Of a stretch of DNA of 64,000 nucleotides, positions 1 to 6,857 are shown in pieces. The translations under genes were made by a program, and so were the position numbers. The stretch spans positions 78,605-142,604 of the forward strand of contig JAMCQL010000067.1 in NCBI GenBank assembly GCA_023381615.1, written 5' to 3'. Under the pieces are notes generated by a model, which was not told the DNA's origin, did no database searches, and was given only the letters and a program-made list of their open reading frames with translations. Within the stretch, counting starts at the first letter, position 1, and each line of letters starts with the position of its first letter. Origin of the DNA: Bacteroidota bacterium. GTDB lineage: Bacteria; Bacteroidota; Ignavibacteria; Kryptoniales; JAKASW01.

Positions 1-234
1 GAGAATTCCAATCCTGTTTCAATTGCCGTCGCAAGGTCAATTGGTCATGCAGTGGCAACAGCACATATGGCAGACCACTCACTACGAGCCGCCGAGTATG
101 CTTTGAAGGCAGTAAAATTATCTGGGAAATCAGTAGAGACAGAGCGAAAATGGCAAGACAAACAATTACCGCCAGATATAAAAGATTTAGTTTTATCGGC
201 ACGTCATGAAAAACCTGATAAAAAGAATAATTAA
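1..234 (+). CDS. Imm-5-like putative immunity protein, 5' end outside window
   Basis: The frame is open from base 1, so the N-terminal part lies outside the window; 77 residues are visible. They contain GHAVATAHMADHS, an alanine-rich helix (AAEYALKAV) and the ending WQDKQLPPDIKDLVL. This alternation of small-residue helices with a WQ..LP..I..LVL tail is typical of the Imm-5-like putative immunity family, as far as I can recall it. The family is assumed to protect against toxins, but the cognate toxin is unknown. An attC-like site starts 70 bp downstream, so this is the last gene of a cassette. Family assignment is by recognition only. Confidence 0.65.
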   Translation, partial: ENSNPVSIAVARSIGHAVATAHMADHSLRAAEYALKAVKLSGKSVETERKWQDKQLPPDIKDLVLSARHEKPDKKNN

Positions 235-303
235 GTGATAAAGTCGAGTTTGAAAGACAAAATTGTTTTTTATAGGCGTATGTGCTTCTACCCAAAAACG
301 CCA

Positions 304-431
304 GCCAACACAGCGTGCACTTGACGGGTGGGATTCTGCGGCATTTTCGAACTTTATCTACACTCGAACAGAATCCTGCTCTTGGAGTTTTGTCTACGCC
401 CGCCCACCCGCAAGTAACGCAAGCCGTTGGG
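304..431 (+). repeat. attC-like integron recombination site 1
   Basis: Imperfect inverted repeat. The left arm begins GCCAAC at 304 and runs through ACTTGACGGGTGGG. The right arm runs from CCCACCCGCAAGT to GCCGTTGGG at 431. The inner 8 bp (CGGGTGGG/CCCACCCG) pair perfectly, followed by ACTTG/CAAGT with one unpaired A, and the outer CCAAC/GTTGG cores pair. An unpaired base on one arm and CAAC/GTTG ends are hallmarks of attC sites. The loop is about 70 nt. The short open frame through it is not a gene. Confidence 0.7.
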
Positions 432-496
432 TAGCTTCGCTCGCTCATTACTGCCAATATCATAACGTATAAACTTTGTTCTCTTGAGAGGTCTAA

Positions 497-1180
497 ATGA
501 ATCGTCAAATCTTCCGTATCAGTGGCTTCAGTCTCCTAACTGGTGCCGTCGTTTTTGTTCTCCATATTGCCTTGCGATCTGTGATTACTGCTGGTTCAGA
601 TGCTACCACATTCGCAAGGGAAAGCTTGTGGTTGCTGATTAACGTGCTTGGCATAGTGGGCGCTGTACTGGTACTCCTAGGTTTGCCAGCAATGTACGCT
701 CGGACATCCGCTCTCTTCGGCATGTCTGGTTTTATTGGAATGGCCTTGCTTGCTATAGCATGGATGTTTGTCGGGCTGTTTCTTAGCCTGTACAGCGTTC
801 TTATCTTGCCATGGCTGGCTGACAGGGCACCTTCGCTTATTGTCGCCTCTGAGCCCCTTCCTGTTGCATTCGTAATTGCCTTTGCAATTGGGTTGGTTGC
901 ATGGCTGGCTGGAAGCGTACTGCTTGCGGTTCCCTTCCTCCGAAAACGGGTACCGCCCACATGGGTTGGTTATACACTGGTTGCCTCTGGAGTCTGGATG
1001 GTTATTGGAAATTTATTCATTGCTCCCAGTGGTCCAGCTTCTAGCCTGGCTGTCAACCTGCTTTCAAATTTAGGCCCCGTGTTATTGCTAATCGGCATTG
1101 CCTATCTCGGTTACCGCATGTTTTCAGAGCATTACCCTACCGTTGTCAAAGACGACAGCTTGACAAAGCAGTGGGATTGA
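497..1180 (+). CDS. Polytopic membrane protein of unknown function
   Basis: This 227-residue protein is almost entirely hydrophobic. I count six likely transmembrane segments, around residues 8-27, 44-63, 74-102, 120-146, 156-172 and 185-207, and a short polar C-terminus. I see no catalytic motif. It resembles generic DUF4386-type six-helix proteins in layout, but I cannot assign a family. It follows attC site 1 and precedes a second membrane-protein gene after a 90-bp gap without an attC, so the two probably share one cassette. Start ATG follows GAGAGG. Confidence 0.75.
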   Translation: MNRQIFRISGFSLLTGAVVFVLHIALRSVITAGSDATTFARESLWLLINVLGIVGAVLVLLGLPAMYARTSALFGMSGFIGMALLAIAWMFVGLFLSLYSVLILPWLADRAPSLIVASEPLPVAFVIAFAIGLVAWLAGSVLLAVPFLRKRVPPTWVGYTLVASGVWMVIGNLFIAPSGPASSLAVNLLSNLGPVLLLIGIAYLGYRMFSEHYPTVVKDDSLTKQWD

Positions 1181-1270
1181 CTATTGCTTGAAACATCCAC
1201 AGCTCATTGAGAGTGTTTTGGATGCCTATTCTCAAATCAAGAACACAAATCGCTCACGGATAAGCACAAG

Positions 1271-1756
1271 ATGAACACTGATTCCGCACATAGAAGTGGC
1301 TGGGAGATTGCAGAAGTCGTTTTTGGTATCCCATTTCTCTTAGCCATCGCTCTCCAGCTTGTGGTCCCATTTCCATTATCGCAAGGAATCCTTCGACAAG
1401 CCCTCATTCCTATAGGTATCTCTCTTGTCGTCATCGGCATCGGGTTTATCGTTTCGGCGCGGCGTGAGCTTGCTCATCATGGTCAACCGACCGACGCTGG
1501 TCAGCCGACAAGTAAGGTGGTCAAGACGGGTATCTTCTCGATTTCGAGGAATCCGCTCTATCTGGGGGGCGTCATGGTAGTTCTGGGTATTGCCCTGATG
1601 CTGAACATGCTCTGGGCATTAGTCACGCTTTTGATTTCGATTATGATCTGTCACTACGTCCTAATCATTCCTGAGGAGACATATCTGGCAGCCAAGTTTG
1701 GCAAAGAGTATGAAGAATACAGGTCTTCTGTTCATAGGTGGCTGGGTCGCAAATGA
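1271..1756 (+). CDS. Isoprenylcysteine carboxyl methyltransferase-like membrane methyltransferase
   Basis: The protein has 161 residues with three to four membrane helices. It carries the PEMT/ICMT-type signature: GIFSISRNPLYLGG near residue 95, then a hydrophobic hairpin, and the ending PEETYLAAKFGKEYEEYRSSVHRWL. In this family the RNP.Y.G stretch and the EE...FG..Y..Y block bind S-adenosylmethionine and the membrane substrate. Bacterial members methylate unknown small molecules or lipids, so no substrate is proposed. It ends 32 bp before attC site 2 and is the last gene of its cassette. Confidence 0.88.
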   Translation: MNTDSAHRSGWEIAEVVFGIPFLLAIALQLVVPFPLSQGILRQALIPIGISLVVIGIGFIVSARRELAHHGQPTDAGQPTSKVVKTGIFSISRNPLYLGGVMVVLGIALMLNMLWALVTLLISIMICHYVLIIPEETYLAAKFGKEYEEYRSSVHRWLGRK

Positions 1757-1788
1757 CCTGCAAAATCCTGCACCGATGCAGAAACGCC

Positions 1789-1855
1789 GCCCAACAACGG
1801 CATCCAGCGGACGGCTTCGCTCCGCTGCGCCGCCGCTCATGCCGAGTCGTTAGCC
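1789..1855 (+). repeat. attC-like integron recombination site 2
   Basis: A compact 67-bp site. It starts with core GCCCAAC and ends with GTTAGCC. The arms CGGCAT.CAGCGGACGG and CGCCGCT.ATGCCG pair with one unpaired A, and the loop GCTTCGCTCCGCTG is itself palindromic. Length, core sequences and the extra unpaired base match classical short attC sites closely, making this the clearest site in the window. Confidence 0.85.
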
Positions 1856-1949
1856 AGTTTGCCATACATACTGATAAAATTAGAAAGGATTAAAACCACA
1901 TTTACAAAATTTTTTTGCTATCTTATAGAGAGAAGTTATAAAACATTCT

Positions 1950-2423
1950 ATGAAACAATCAGTTTATATTGAAACAACAATTGTAAGTTACCTTGCTGCA
2001 CGAACAAGTAGAGATTTAATTGTAGCTGGTCATCAGCAAATAACTTCAGAATGGTGGGAAAAGGTATCGCCGAAATTTCGATGCTATGTTTCAGAAGTTG
2101 TAATTGAAGAAAGTGAAAAAGGAGATATTGAAACTTCTAAAAAACGACTTGATTTAATAGCTGGTTTTCCGGTTCTTGCGGTAAATGATGAAATAAAGAA
2201 GTTAGCTTCGATATTTTTTGAACAACTAAAAATATCAGAGAAATCAAGATTAGATTCAGTTCATCTTGCAACAGCCTGTTGGTATCAGATGGATTATTTA
2301 CTCAGTTGGAATTGCAAACATATAGTAAGCGCGGTGGTGAGGAAATTATTAAATGAAATGGCTAAAGAGTTAAAGATACAAATACCAGTAATATGTACAC
2401 CAGAAGAATTAATGGAGATATAA
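1950..2423 (+). CDS. PIN-domain toxin (VapC-like)
   Basis: 157 residues, AT-rich. It starts MKQSVYIETTIVSYL, which fits the first strand of a PIN domain where a D/E follows the hydrophobic strand (here YIETTI). Later it has RLDSVHLATACWYQMDYLLSWN, matching the conserved D.xHLA.A...DYLLTWN block, and a final acidic region. PIN proteins are metal-dependent RNases and usually toxins of type II systems. The start of the next small gene lies 1 bp after the stop, so the two form a pair within one cassette. Target RNA is unknown. Confidence 0.88.
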   Translation: MKQSVYIETTIVSYLAARTSRDLIVAGHQQITSEWWEKVSPKFRCYVSEVVIEESEKGDIETSKKRLDLIAGFPVLAVNDEIKKLASIFFEQLKISEKSRLDSVHLATACWYQMDYLLSWNCKHIVSAVVRKLLNEMAKELKIQIPVICTPEELMEI

Positions 2424-2424
2424 T

Positions 2425-2604
2425 ATGTGGACAGACCCAATCGTAGAAGAAGTAAGAAAACATCGTCGTGAAATAGAGAAAGAATGCGACAACGATTTCG
2501 ATAAGCTATTTAAAAGAATAAAGAAACGTGAAGCGCAAATTAAAAATCGTCTTGTAACAAAACCATTAAAAGAATCACGAGAGAGAACGAAAGTAACTGC
2601 CTAA
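2425..2604 (+). CDS. Small charged partner of the PIN toxin, probable antitoxin
   Basis: A 59-residue protein that begins MWTDPIVEEVRKHRREIEKE and is rich in Lys, Arg and Glu. Short proteins starting M-W-x-D-P-I-V-E-E-V-R commonly follow PIN-domain genes of this type, and an antitoxin or accessory role is assumed. Translation is probably coupled, since only one base separates it from the toxin stop. Its TAA stop lies inside the GCCTAAC core of attC site 3, so the cassette leaves no spacer between gene and recombination site. Confidence 0.75.
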   Translation: MWTDPIVEEVRKHRREIEKECDNDFDKLFKRIKKREAQIKNRLVTKPLKESRERTKVTA

Positions 2605-2817
2605 CCAGCTTTTCCACCCGACCGCGTTTTTATTGCGGCAGTATTAATATCTTCGGGTTTGGTGGTAAAGGTAAGCATTGTTGTTCGGCTTAGTTCTATT
2701 AAATAAAATTATTTCAGCCGGAGGCTGATGAGCCTAGGCTCAAAAAATTATTGGCAGTGGCTTTTCAGTTCGGCATCGCCGTTCTGGGCGGACGGGTGAA
2801 AAGCCACGCCGTTAGGC
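2599..2817 (+). repeat. attC-like integron recombination site 3 (long, with inserted palindrome)
   Basis: Core GCCTAAC at 2599 and GTTAGGC at 2811-2817 are exact complements. The arms CTTTTCcACCCG and CGGGTGAAAAG pair with one unpaired C. At 219 bp it is long for an attC. The loop closely resembles that of attC site 7 (for example the GCGTTTT.ATTGCGGCA and AATAAAATT stretches) except for an extra GC-rich palindrome at 2715-2743. Confidence 0.8.
2715..2743. repeat. Short variant of a dispersed palindromic repeat, inside attC site 3
   Basis: The 29-bp CAGCCGGAGGCTGATGAGCC stretch and following TAGGCTCAA match both ends of a 47-bp element found at 8007-8053 and, inverted, at 25676-25722, but lack its middle 17 or so bases. 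The otherwise similar loop of attC site 7 has no such sequence, so it looks like an insertion. Confidence 0.55.
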
Positions 2818-2838
2818 TATAAATATAAGGAAATAAAT

Positions 2839-3108
2839 ATGCCAACAATATCTATGTTTTTTGGAATAGTTGTATCGCTCTATTTTATTGATAACAGAAA
2901 ACATAAGCATCCACATATCCATGTAAAATATCAGGATGACGAAGCTGTGATTTCAATCCCTGATGGTAAACTCCTTGATGGAGAATTACCTACAGCCAAA
3001 ATGCGTTTGGTTTTAGCATGGATTGAAATTCATAAAGATGAACTTATGGCTGACTGGGATTTAGCTATTAGCGGACAGCAGCCGTTTAAGATTGATCCAT
3101 TGAGGTAA
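2839..3108 (+). CDS. DUF4160 domain protein
   Basis: 89 residues. It opens MPTISMFFGIVVSLYF, followed by H-rich KHKHPHIHVKYQDDEAVISIPDG and ending LVLAWIEIHKDELMADWDLA. This is the layout of DUF4160, a small protein nearly always found next to a DUF2442 gene, as here (3 bp apart). The pair behaves like a toxin-antitoxin-type module in genome contexts, but its activity is not established. It is the first gene of the cassette after attC site 3 and is preceded by AAGGAAATAA at a suitable distance. Confidence 0.88.
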   Translation: MPTISMFFGIVVSLYFIDNRKHKHPHIHVKYQDDEAVISIPDGKLLDGELPTAKMRLVLAWIEIHKDELMADWDLAISGQQPFKIDPLR

Positions 3109-3111
3109 ACT

Positions 3112-3405
3112 ATGAATCCAAGAGTGAAAGCAGTAAAGGCAAAAGATAACTATAAACTGGAGATAATCTTTTCCAGTGGTGAAGTCGGCATATACGATTG
3201 CAGTCCTTTGCTTAATTTCGGTGTATTCAGTGAGTTAAAAGACAAAGTTTATTTTCAGCAAGTAAGGGTGTCATATGGAACTGTAGTATGGCCACATGAG
3301 CAGGACATATGTCCTGATACCTTATATTTAGATTCTATCAAAATAAAAAAAATGCCTAACAAGTCGCTCCAGCGGACTGGCACAAAAAGCCGTGCCAGCC
3401 GCTGA
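3112..3405 (+). CDS. DUF2442 domain protein with C-terminal tail read from attC
   Basis: 97 residues. The first 80 or so (VKAVKAKDNYKLEIIFSSGE ... DICPDTLYLDSI) match DUF2442, the usual partner of DUF4160. The last 17 residues (about NKSLQRTGTKSRASR) are translated from the left part of attC site 4, whose core starts at 3354. The native gene therefore probably ended near KKM, and cassette joining extended it by reading into the recombination site. Function is unknown; the pair resembles a toxin-antitoxin module. Confidence 0.85.
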   Translation: MNPRVKAVKAKDNYKLEIIFSSGEVGIYDCSPLLNFGVFSELKDKVYFQQVRVSYGTVVWPHEQDICPDTLYLDSIKIKKMPNKSLQRTGTKSRASR

Positions 3406-3420
3406 GCTTGGACGTTCGAT
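3354..3420 (+). repeat. attC-like integron recombination site 4
   Basis: Starts with core GCCTAAC; the right end is GACGTTCGAT. The arms GCTCCAGCGGaCTGGCAC and GTGCCAGCCGCTGAGC pair with one unpaired A, and the loop is AAAAAGCC. It is short (67 bp) and GC-rich, of the type found in gammaproteobacterial arrays, and lies immediately upstream of a GC-rich cassette. Confidence 0.82.
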
Positions 3421-3506
3421 GCACCCCCGCCGCGGCAACATGAGCAGTAGCGAACCGCAGTTACGCTTCCGCGCGACCGGCATGGCGATTTGAACGGAGA
3501 CCACCC

Positions 3507-4676
3507 GTGTTCCTCTGGTTAGCGATAGGGCTGGGGGTGTTGTGCCTGGCGCTGTGGACTGCGCAGCGTATCGTCTTCCCGGTCTTCGATTTCCCGGCTC
3601 CTGCTGGCCCGTTCGCAATCGGGACGGTCACCTATCACTGGGTCGACACGACGCGTCGCGAGGCATTCGTGTCTGATTCGCCCGGACGTCGAGAGTTGAT
3701 GGTCCAGATCTGGTACCCGGCCGAGACCGATGAATCGGCACCGCGCACGACCTATGTCGACGATCCCTCGCTGCTGCTGCCGTTGGCCCACCTGCTACAT
3801 CTGCCCGGATTCGTGTTCCGGCACCTCAAGCGCATTCACACGAACGCGGTCGAGGCCGCCCCTGTTGCGGCTGGCCAACCGGCCTTCCCTTTGATCATCT
3901 GCTCGCACGGTCGTGGGGGCTACCGGCAAGAGGACACGTGGCTGGTCGAGGAACTCGTCTCTCAGGGCTACATCGTGGCAGCCATCGACCATCCATATGC
4001 AGCGAGTGGCGTTCGCTTCCCCGATGGCCGGCGTGTGATGTACGATGCGCGAATGAACGAGCGAGGTTTCGTCGACAGCAAGATCTCGTTTCTCGCCCAG
4101 GATGTGAGTTTCACGCTCAATCAGCTGGAATCGATCAACCGGTCGGACACGCACGATCTTCTGACAGGACACGTCGACACGGGTCACACGGCCGTCCTCG
4201 GTCTTTCACTCGGGGGGATGGTAGGCGTGCAGGCAGCTGTTTGCGACGAAGGCATCAAGGCTTGTCTGGTGATGGACGTGCGGGTGCCTGAAGAGGTGCT
4301 CCGTAATGGACTGCGGCAACCGGCGATGTTCCTCATGCGCGATCCGGAAACAATGCGACTCGAAGGCTGGGCTGAGGCGGATGTCGGCGAGACGTTGACG
4401 ACCATGCGCGCAGCATTCCACACCTTGCCGGGGACCGGCTATTTCGTGCAGGCAGAGGGGATGTTCCACCAGGACTTCTCCGACGCCCCCCTCCTCTCCC
4501 CGCTCACTTCCTGGCTGGGTGTCACCGGTCCGATCGATGCGCAGCGGGCGCACAGCATCACCAGTGCCTACTCGTTAGCGTTCTTCAACCGGCACCTGAA
4601 GGGCCGACCGGAGGTGCTACTCGATGGCCCGGTAGAAAAATATCCTGAAGTGCTCTTGGAAACGCGACGCCCTTAA
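3507..4676 (+). CDS. PAF acetylhydrolase isoform II-like alpha/beta hydrolase
   Basis: 389 residues with an N-terminal hydrophobic segment (residues 2-22), so membrane-anchored or secreted. Family signs: RRELMVQIWYPAE near residue 64, PLIICSHGRGG (oxyanion strand) near 124, AAIDHPYA, and the nucleophile elbow LGLSLGGMVG near 233; a late FHQDFSDAP offers the histidine. Members hydrolyse acyl esters; the substrate here is unknown. Start is GTG with GGAGA upstream. Base composition is far more GC-rich than the neighbouring cassettes (codons such as CTG, GTC, CGG dominate), a clear sign of foreign origin. Confidence 0.88.
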   Translation: MFLWLAIGLGVLCLALWTAQRIVFPVFDFPAPAGPFAIGTVTYHWVDTTRREAFVSDSPGRRELMVQIWYPAETDESAPRTTYVDDPSLLLPLAHLLHLPGFVFRHLKRIHTNAVEAAPVAAGQPAFPLIICSHGRGGYRQEDTWLVEELVSQGYIVAAIDHPYAASGVRFPDGRRVMYDARMNERGFVDSKISFLAQDVSFTLNQLESINRSDTHDLLTGHVDTGHTAVLGLSLGGMVGVQAAVCDEGIKACLVMDVRVPEEVLRNGLRQPAMFLMRDPETMRLEGWAEADVGETLTTMRAAFHTLPGTGYFVQAEGMFHQDFSDAPLLSPLTSWLGVTGPIDAQRAHSITSAYSLAFFNRHLKGRPEVLLDGPVEKYPEVLLETRRP

Positions 4677-4690
4677 TCCGCTGTATCCAT

Positions 4691-4888
4691 GTGCTCTTTA
4701 GAGAACAGCTGGATGCATACACCTGCGCGGTCGATTCTACGGGGTATAAGAAAACAGCTTCGAAAGTAGAAAAAGTAATTTGTGAGTTGTACGTATACTC
4801 ACCAGGTGACAACAAAGTCTTTAGTGTAAATAGCCTAACCCAATTGTTGGTAGAATTTGAACATATTGCCACAATTCAGTTGTACTGA
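4691..4888 (+). CDS. Doubtful small ORF in the distal part of the hydrolase cassette
   Basis: An open frame of 65 codons from a GTG, with no good ribosome site. The peptide (LDAYTCAVDSTGYKKTASKV ... QLLVEFEHIATIQLY) has a protein-like composition but matches nothing I know. It lies between the hydrolase stop and attC site 5 in AT-rich DNA. It may be a gene remnant, a real small protein, or chance. Confidence 0.22.
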   Translation: MLFREQLDAYTCAVDSTGYKKTASKVEKVICELYVYSPGDNKVFSVNSLTQLLVEFEHIATIQLY

Positions 4889-4901
4889 AAAGGAAAGAAC
4901 C

Positions 4902-4967
4902 GTCCAACAACGAGTTCGAGCGCGACAAATGGGACAAGCCAATTTGAGGCTCAACTCATCGTTAGCC
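4902..4967 (+). repeat. attC-like integron recombination site 5
   Basis: 66 bp. Starts GTCCAAC and ends GTTAGCC. Arms CAACGAGTTcGAGC and GGCTCAACTCATCGTT pair with one unpaired C. It separates the GC-rich hydrolase cassette from the RHH/RelE cassette. Confidence 0.8.
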
Positions 4968-5053
4968 TTTTCATAAAAAAGGTGTTGAAAGTTTCTATGG
5001 ATATGAATACATTAGAATGCAAAGGAACGATAAACATTCAAGGAGGTTATTGT

Positions 5054-5296
5054 ATGTCCAAAACCATTACACTTCGATTGAGCGACGAAAACTATAATGT
5101 ATTTAGAAAACTAGCAGATAGAGATAACAGACCAATTTCTAATTTTATCGAAACCGCCGTTAAACGATTTATTGAACACAATATTTATGTCGATGAATTC
5201 GAAATGGAGGAAATACGAAATAACACGGAGCTTAATAAGAGTCTGAAACGTGGTTTAGCTGATATGAAATTAAGAAAAGGGCGGTTGGTTGAATAA
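5054..5296 (+). CDS. Ribbon-helix-helix antitoxin
   Basis: 80 residues from the ATG at 5054, chosen because AAGGAGG lies 7 nt upstream; an upstream in-frame ATG at 4982 lacks this. The N-terminus MSKTITLRLSDENYNVFRKL is a typical RHH DNA-binding strand and helix, followed by NRPISNFIETAVKRF. The C-terminal half is charged and would bind the toxin. Such antitoxins dimerise and repress their own operon. The toxin gene overlaps the 3' end by 8 bp, so translation is coupled. Confidence 0.88.
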   Translation: MSKTITLRLSDENYNVFRKLADRDNRPISNFIETAVKRFIEHNIYVDEFEMEEIRNNTELNKSLKRGLADMKLRKGRLVE

Positions 5297-5567
5297 TTAC
5301 AAAATCTTTGAGACTGATGAGTTTCTAAAGAAAATCGAGAAAATCTCCAATCGAGAAAAATCTTTCATTAAGAAAAAACTTCTCCAGTATATTTACCCCC
5401 AATTAAAAGACGAACCACATTACGGAAACAATATTAAGAAGTTGGTTGACTACAAACCAGAGACTTGGCGGTACAGAATTGGGAAATATAGGTTGTTTTA
5501 TGTAATCGCAGAGACTGAAAAAACAATATTCATTTTATCAATTGATTTGAGAAAAGATGCTTATTAA
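5289..5567 (+). CDS. RelE/ParE-type toxin
   Basis: 92 residues from a TTG start inside the antitoxin gene. It shows the RelE/ParE pattern: FLKKIEKISNREKSFIKKKL helices, then WRYRIGKYRLFYVI (the conserved R..G.YRLFY core) and FILSIDLRKDAY at the C-terminus. Members are ribosome-dependent mRNA nucleases or gyrase poisons; the sequence does not decide which. It is the second gene of an RHH-RelE cassette pair. Confidence 0.87.
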   Translation: MNNYKIFETDEFLKKIEKISNREKSFIKKKLLQYIYPQLKDEPHYGNNIKKLVDYKPETWRYRIGKYRLFYVIAETEKTIFILSIDLRKDAY

Positions 5568-5741
5568 ACCCAAATCGGTCATTAGAATTTCCGGAAACAA
5601 AAGATAGCACACAGATGACGCTGATGATACAGGTCCCCACAGATGAGATCAAATGAAATAAATTAATCTATGTGCCATTTTTTCCAATGACAATTTTGGG
5701 TTGAATATTATAGCGATGAAGTTGAAAAGAAAATCCTTTCA

Positions 5742-6014
5742 TTGCCTAATGGTCTCTTAGCGCGTTATTTAAGGCTAACAGATTTAATGCTTGAGTTCGG
5801 TTCTAATTTAGGTATGCCTCATACTCGATTTCTTGGAGAGGGTTTAATAGAACTTAGAATTAAAAGCAAGGAAGGAATCGCCCGAGTATTTTATTGTACG
5901 CTGGTTGGAAAAAAGATTGTAATGCTTCATTTATTTATTAAAAAGTCAAATAAAACTCCAAAGAAAGAAATACAAATTGCTAAGAATAGAATGAAAGAAG
6001 TGTTGGAAAAATGA
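5742..6014 (+). CDS. HigB-like (Gp49 family) toxin, 5' end frameshifted
   Basis: Reading from TTG at 5742 gives 90 residues: LPNGLLARYLRLTDLMLEFG, LGMPHTRFLGEGLIELRIK, ARVFYCTLVGKKIVMLHLFIKKSNKTPKKEI. This is the phage Gp49/HigB family of RNase toxins. The same frame is open upstream to 5691 and encodes the expected strand FWVEYYSDEVEKKIL, but the natural ATG at 5687 is one base out of frame: ATGACAATTTTGGG would read M-T-I-W-V-E with one T fewer. So a +1 T in the T4 run at 5694-5697 separates the start from the body. It may be inactive, start at the TTG, or reflect a sequencing error. Confidence 0.8.
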   Translation: MPNGLLARYLRLTDLMLEFGSNLGMPHTRFLGEGLIELRIKSKEGIARVFYCTLVGKKIVMLHLFIKKSNKTPKKEIQIAKNRMKEVLEK

Positions 6015-6253
6015 CACATAAAGACCTTAAGAACAAAGCACTAAAAAAATCATCAGTTCAAAAAGAATATGATAGACTTGAACCAGAATTTACTTTATTA
6101 AGAAAAATGCTTAGAGCAAGAAACAAAGCTGGTCTTAGTCAAGCTCAAATAGCTGAAAGAATGGGGACAAAATCTCCATCAATTACAAGATTAGAATCGT
6201 CTTTAACCAGTGGTAAGCATTCACCATCACTTGCAACAAAAAAAAATATTTAG
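6011..6253 (+). CDS. HigA-like XRE-family antitoxin, frameshifted near its end
   Basis: 80 residues as read, overlapping the toxin by 4 bp. The helix-turn-helix region is RARNKAGLSQAQIAERMGTK followed by SPSITRLESSL, typical of HigA. After HSPSLAT an A9 run breaks the frame. With one more A the frame would continue KKKYLEALDCRLEIKIIHN to a stop at 6297, which is the normal family ending. The antitoxin is therefore about 15 residues short. Both genes of this pair have a homopolymer frameshift, so either the module is decaying or the base calls are wrong. Confidence 0.8.
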   Translation: MTHKDLKNKALKKSSVQKEYDRLEPEFTLLRKMLRARNKAGLSQAQIAERMGTKSPSITRLESSLTSGKHSPSLATKKNI

Positions 6254-6308
6254 AAGCATTAGACTGTCGTTTAGAAATAAAGATTATCCATAATTAACTA
6301 CAAAAAAG

Positions 6309-6429
6309 GTATAACCAGCGGCTCAACCCGACAACGTAATATCCGTGGGCTAATTTATAATTTTGGGGTTTAGTGCTTTCGTTCGGCAGTCTTGTTATGG
6401 GCTGCGGGTTAGCCGCAATGCCGTTAGAC
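6309..6429 (+). repeat. attC-like integron recombination site 6, end of array 1
   Basis: 121 bp. The left arm GTATAAC...GCGGCTcAACCCGAC pairs with CGGGTTAGCCGC...GTTAGAC at the right, leaving one unpaired C. It closes the HigBA cassette. The sequence directly after it is not another cassette but the 3' part of panB. Confidence 0.75.
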
Positions 6430-6433
6430 CGAC

Positions 6434-6595
6434 ATGTTAGGACTGACGCATGATTTCAAACCGCGATTCGTACGCCATTATGCAAACGTTGGTGAAAAAA
6501 TGCACCATGCGTTTGTCAGATATATTTCCGGCGTACGGGATCTCCGAGAAGATGTGAAAAGCGGCAAGTTCCCTTCAAAGGAAGAGAGCTGCTGA
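6434..6595 (+). pseudogene. panB: 3' fragment of panB (ketopantoate hydroxymethyltransferase)
   Basis: The frame reads DMLGLTHDFKPRFVRHYANV then GEKMHHAFVRYISGVR...VKSGKFPSKEESC. This is the C-terminus of PanB, which makes ketopantoate for coenzyme A synthesis (HDMLGL...FKPRFV.RYA, ending V..G.FP...). Only about 54 codons remain; everything upstream is replaced by attC site 6, so no functional enzyme is made here. A diverged second copy of the same fragment ends array 2 (14016-14320). Confidence 0.82.
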
Positions 6596-6857
6596 GAAAA
6601 AATCAATTGGCAGTTGGCAAGCAGCCTATGAATACCTTTTCTTAATTTTGTGAATCGGCAGTTACAGCCTCACACAACCGATTTTTTATTTGACAATTTC
6701 AAATTTCTGAGTCAACTTATTCTGTAAACAGAGACTTTCTATTTATTTAGTAGAGATCGAACCAAAGTTTTATTGTGATTATTTAGTTGTAATTAACGCC
6801 GGTTAGCGGAACCGGCTTTATGCCATTTATCATGATTTTAAATAGAAGGTTGACTAT
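6596..6857. other. Intergenic region upstream of the sigma-54 activator gene
   Basis: No gene is visible. A stem of GCCGGTT/AACCGGC with loop AGCGG lies at about 6800-6818, followed by a short T-containing stretch, and could be a weak terminator or an operator. TTGACA at 6690 could be a -35 element but no convincing -10 partner is seen. Confidence 0.35.

Noticed and set aside
263..472. Open frame of 69 codons after the immunity gene
   Set aside because: It runs through attC site 1 and its composition follows the inverted repeat, with no ribosome site.
3795..4187. Long minus-strand frames opposite the GC-rich hydrolase
   Set aside because: High GC gives spurious antisense frames; the plus-strand protein has full family motifs.
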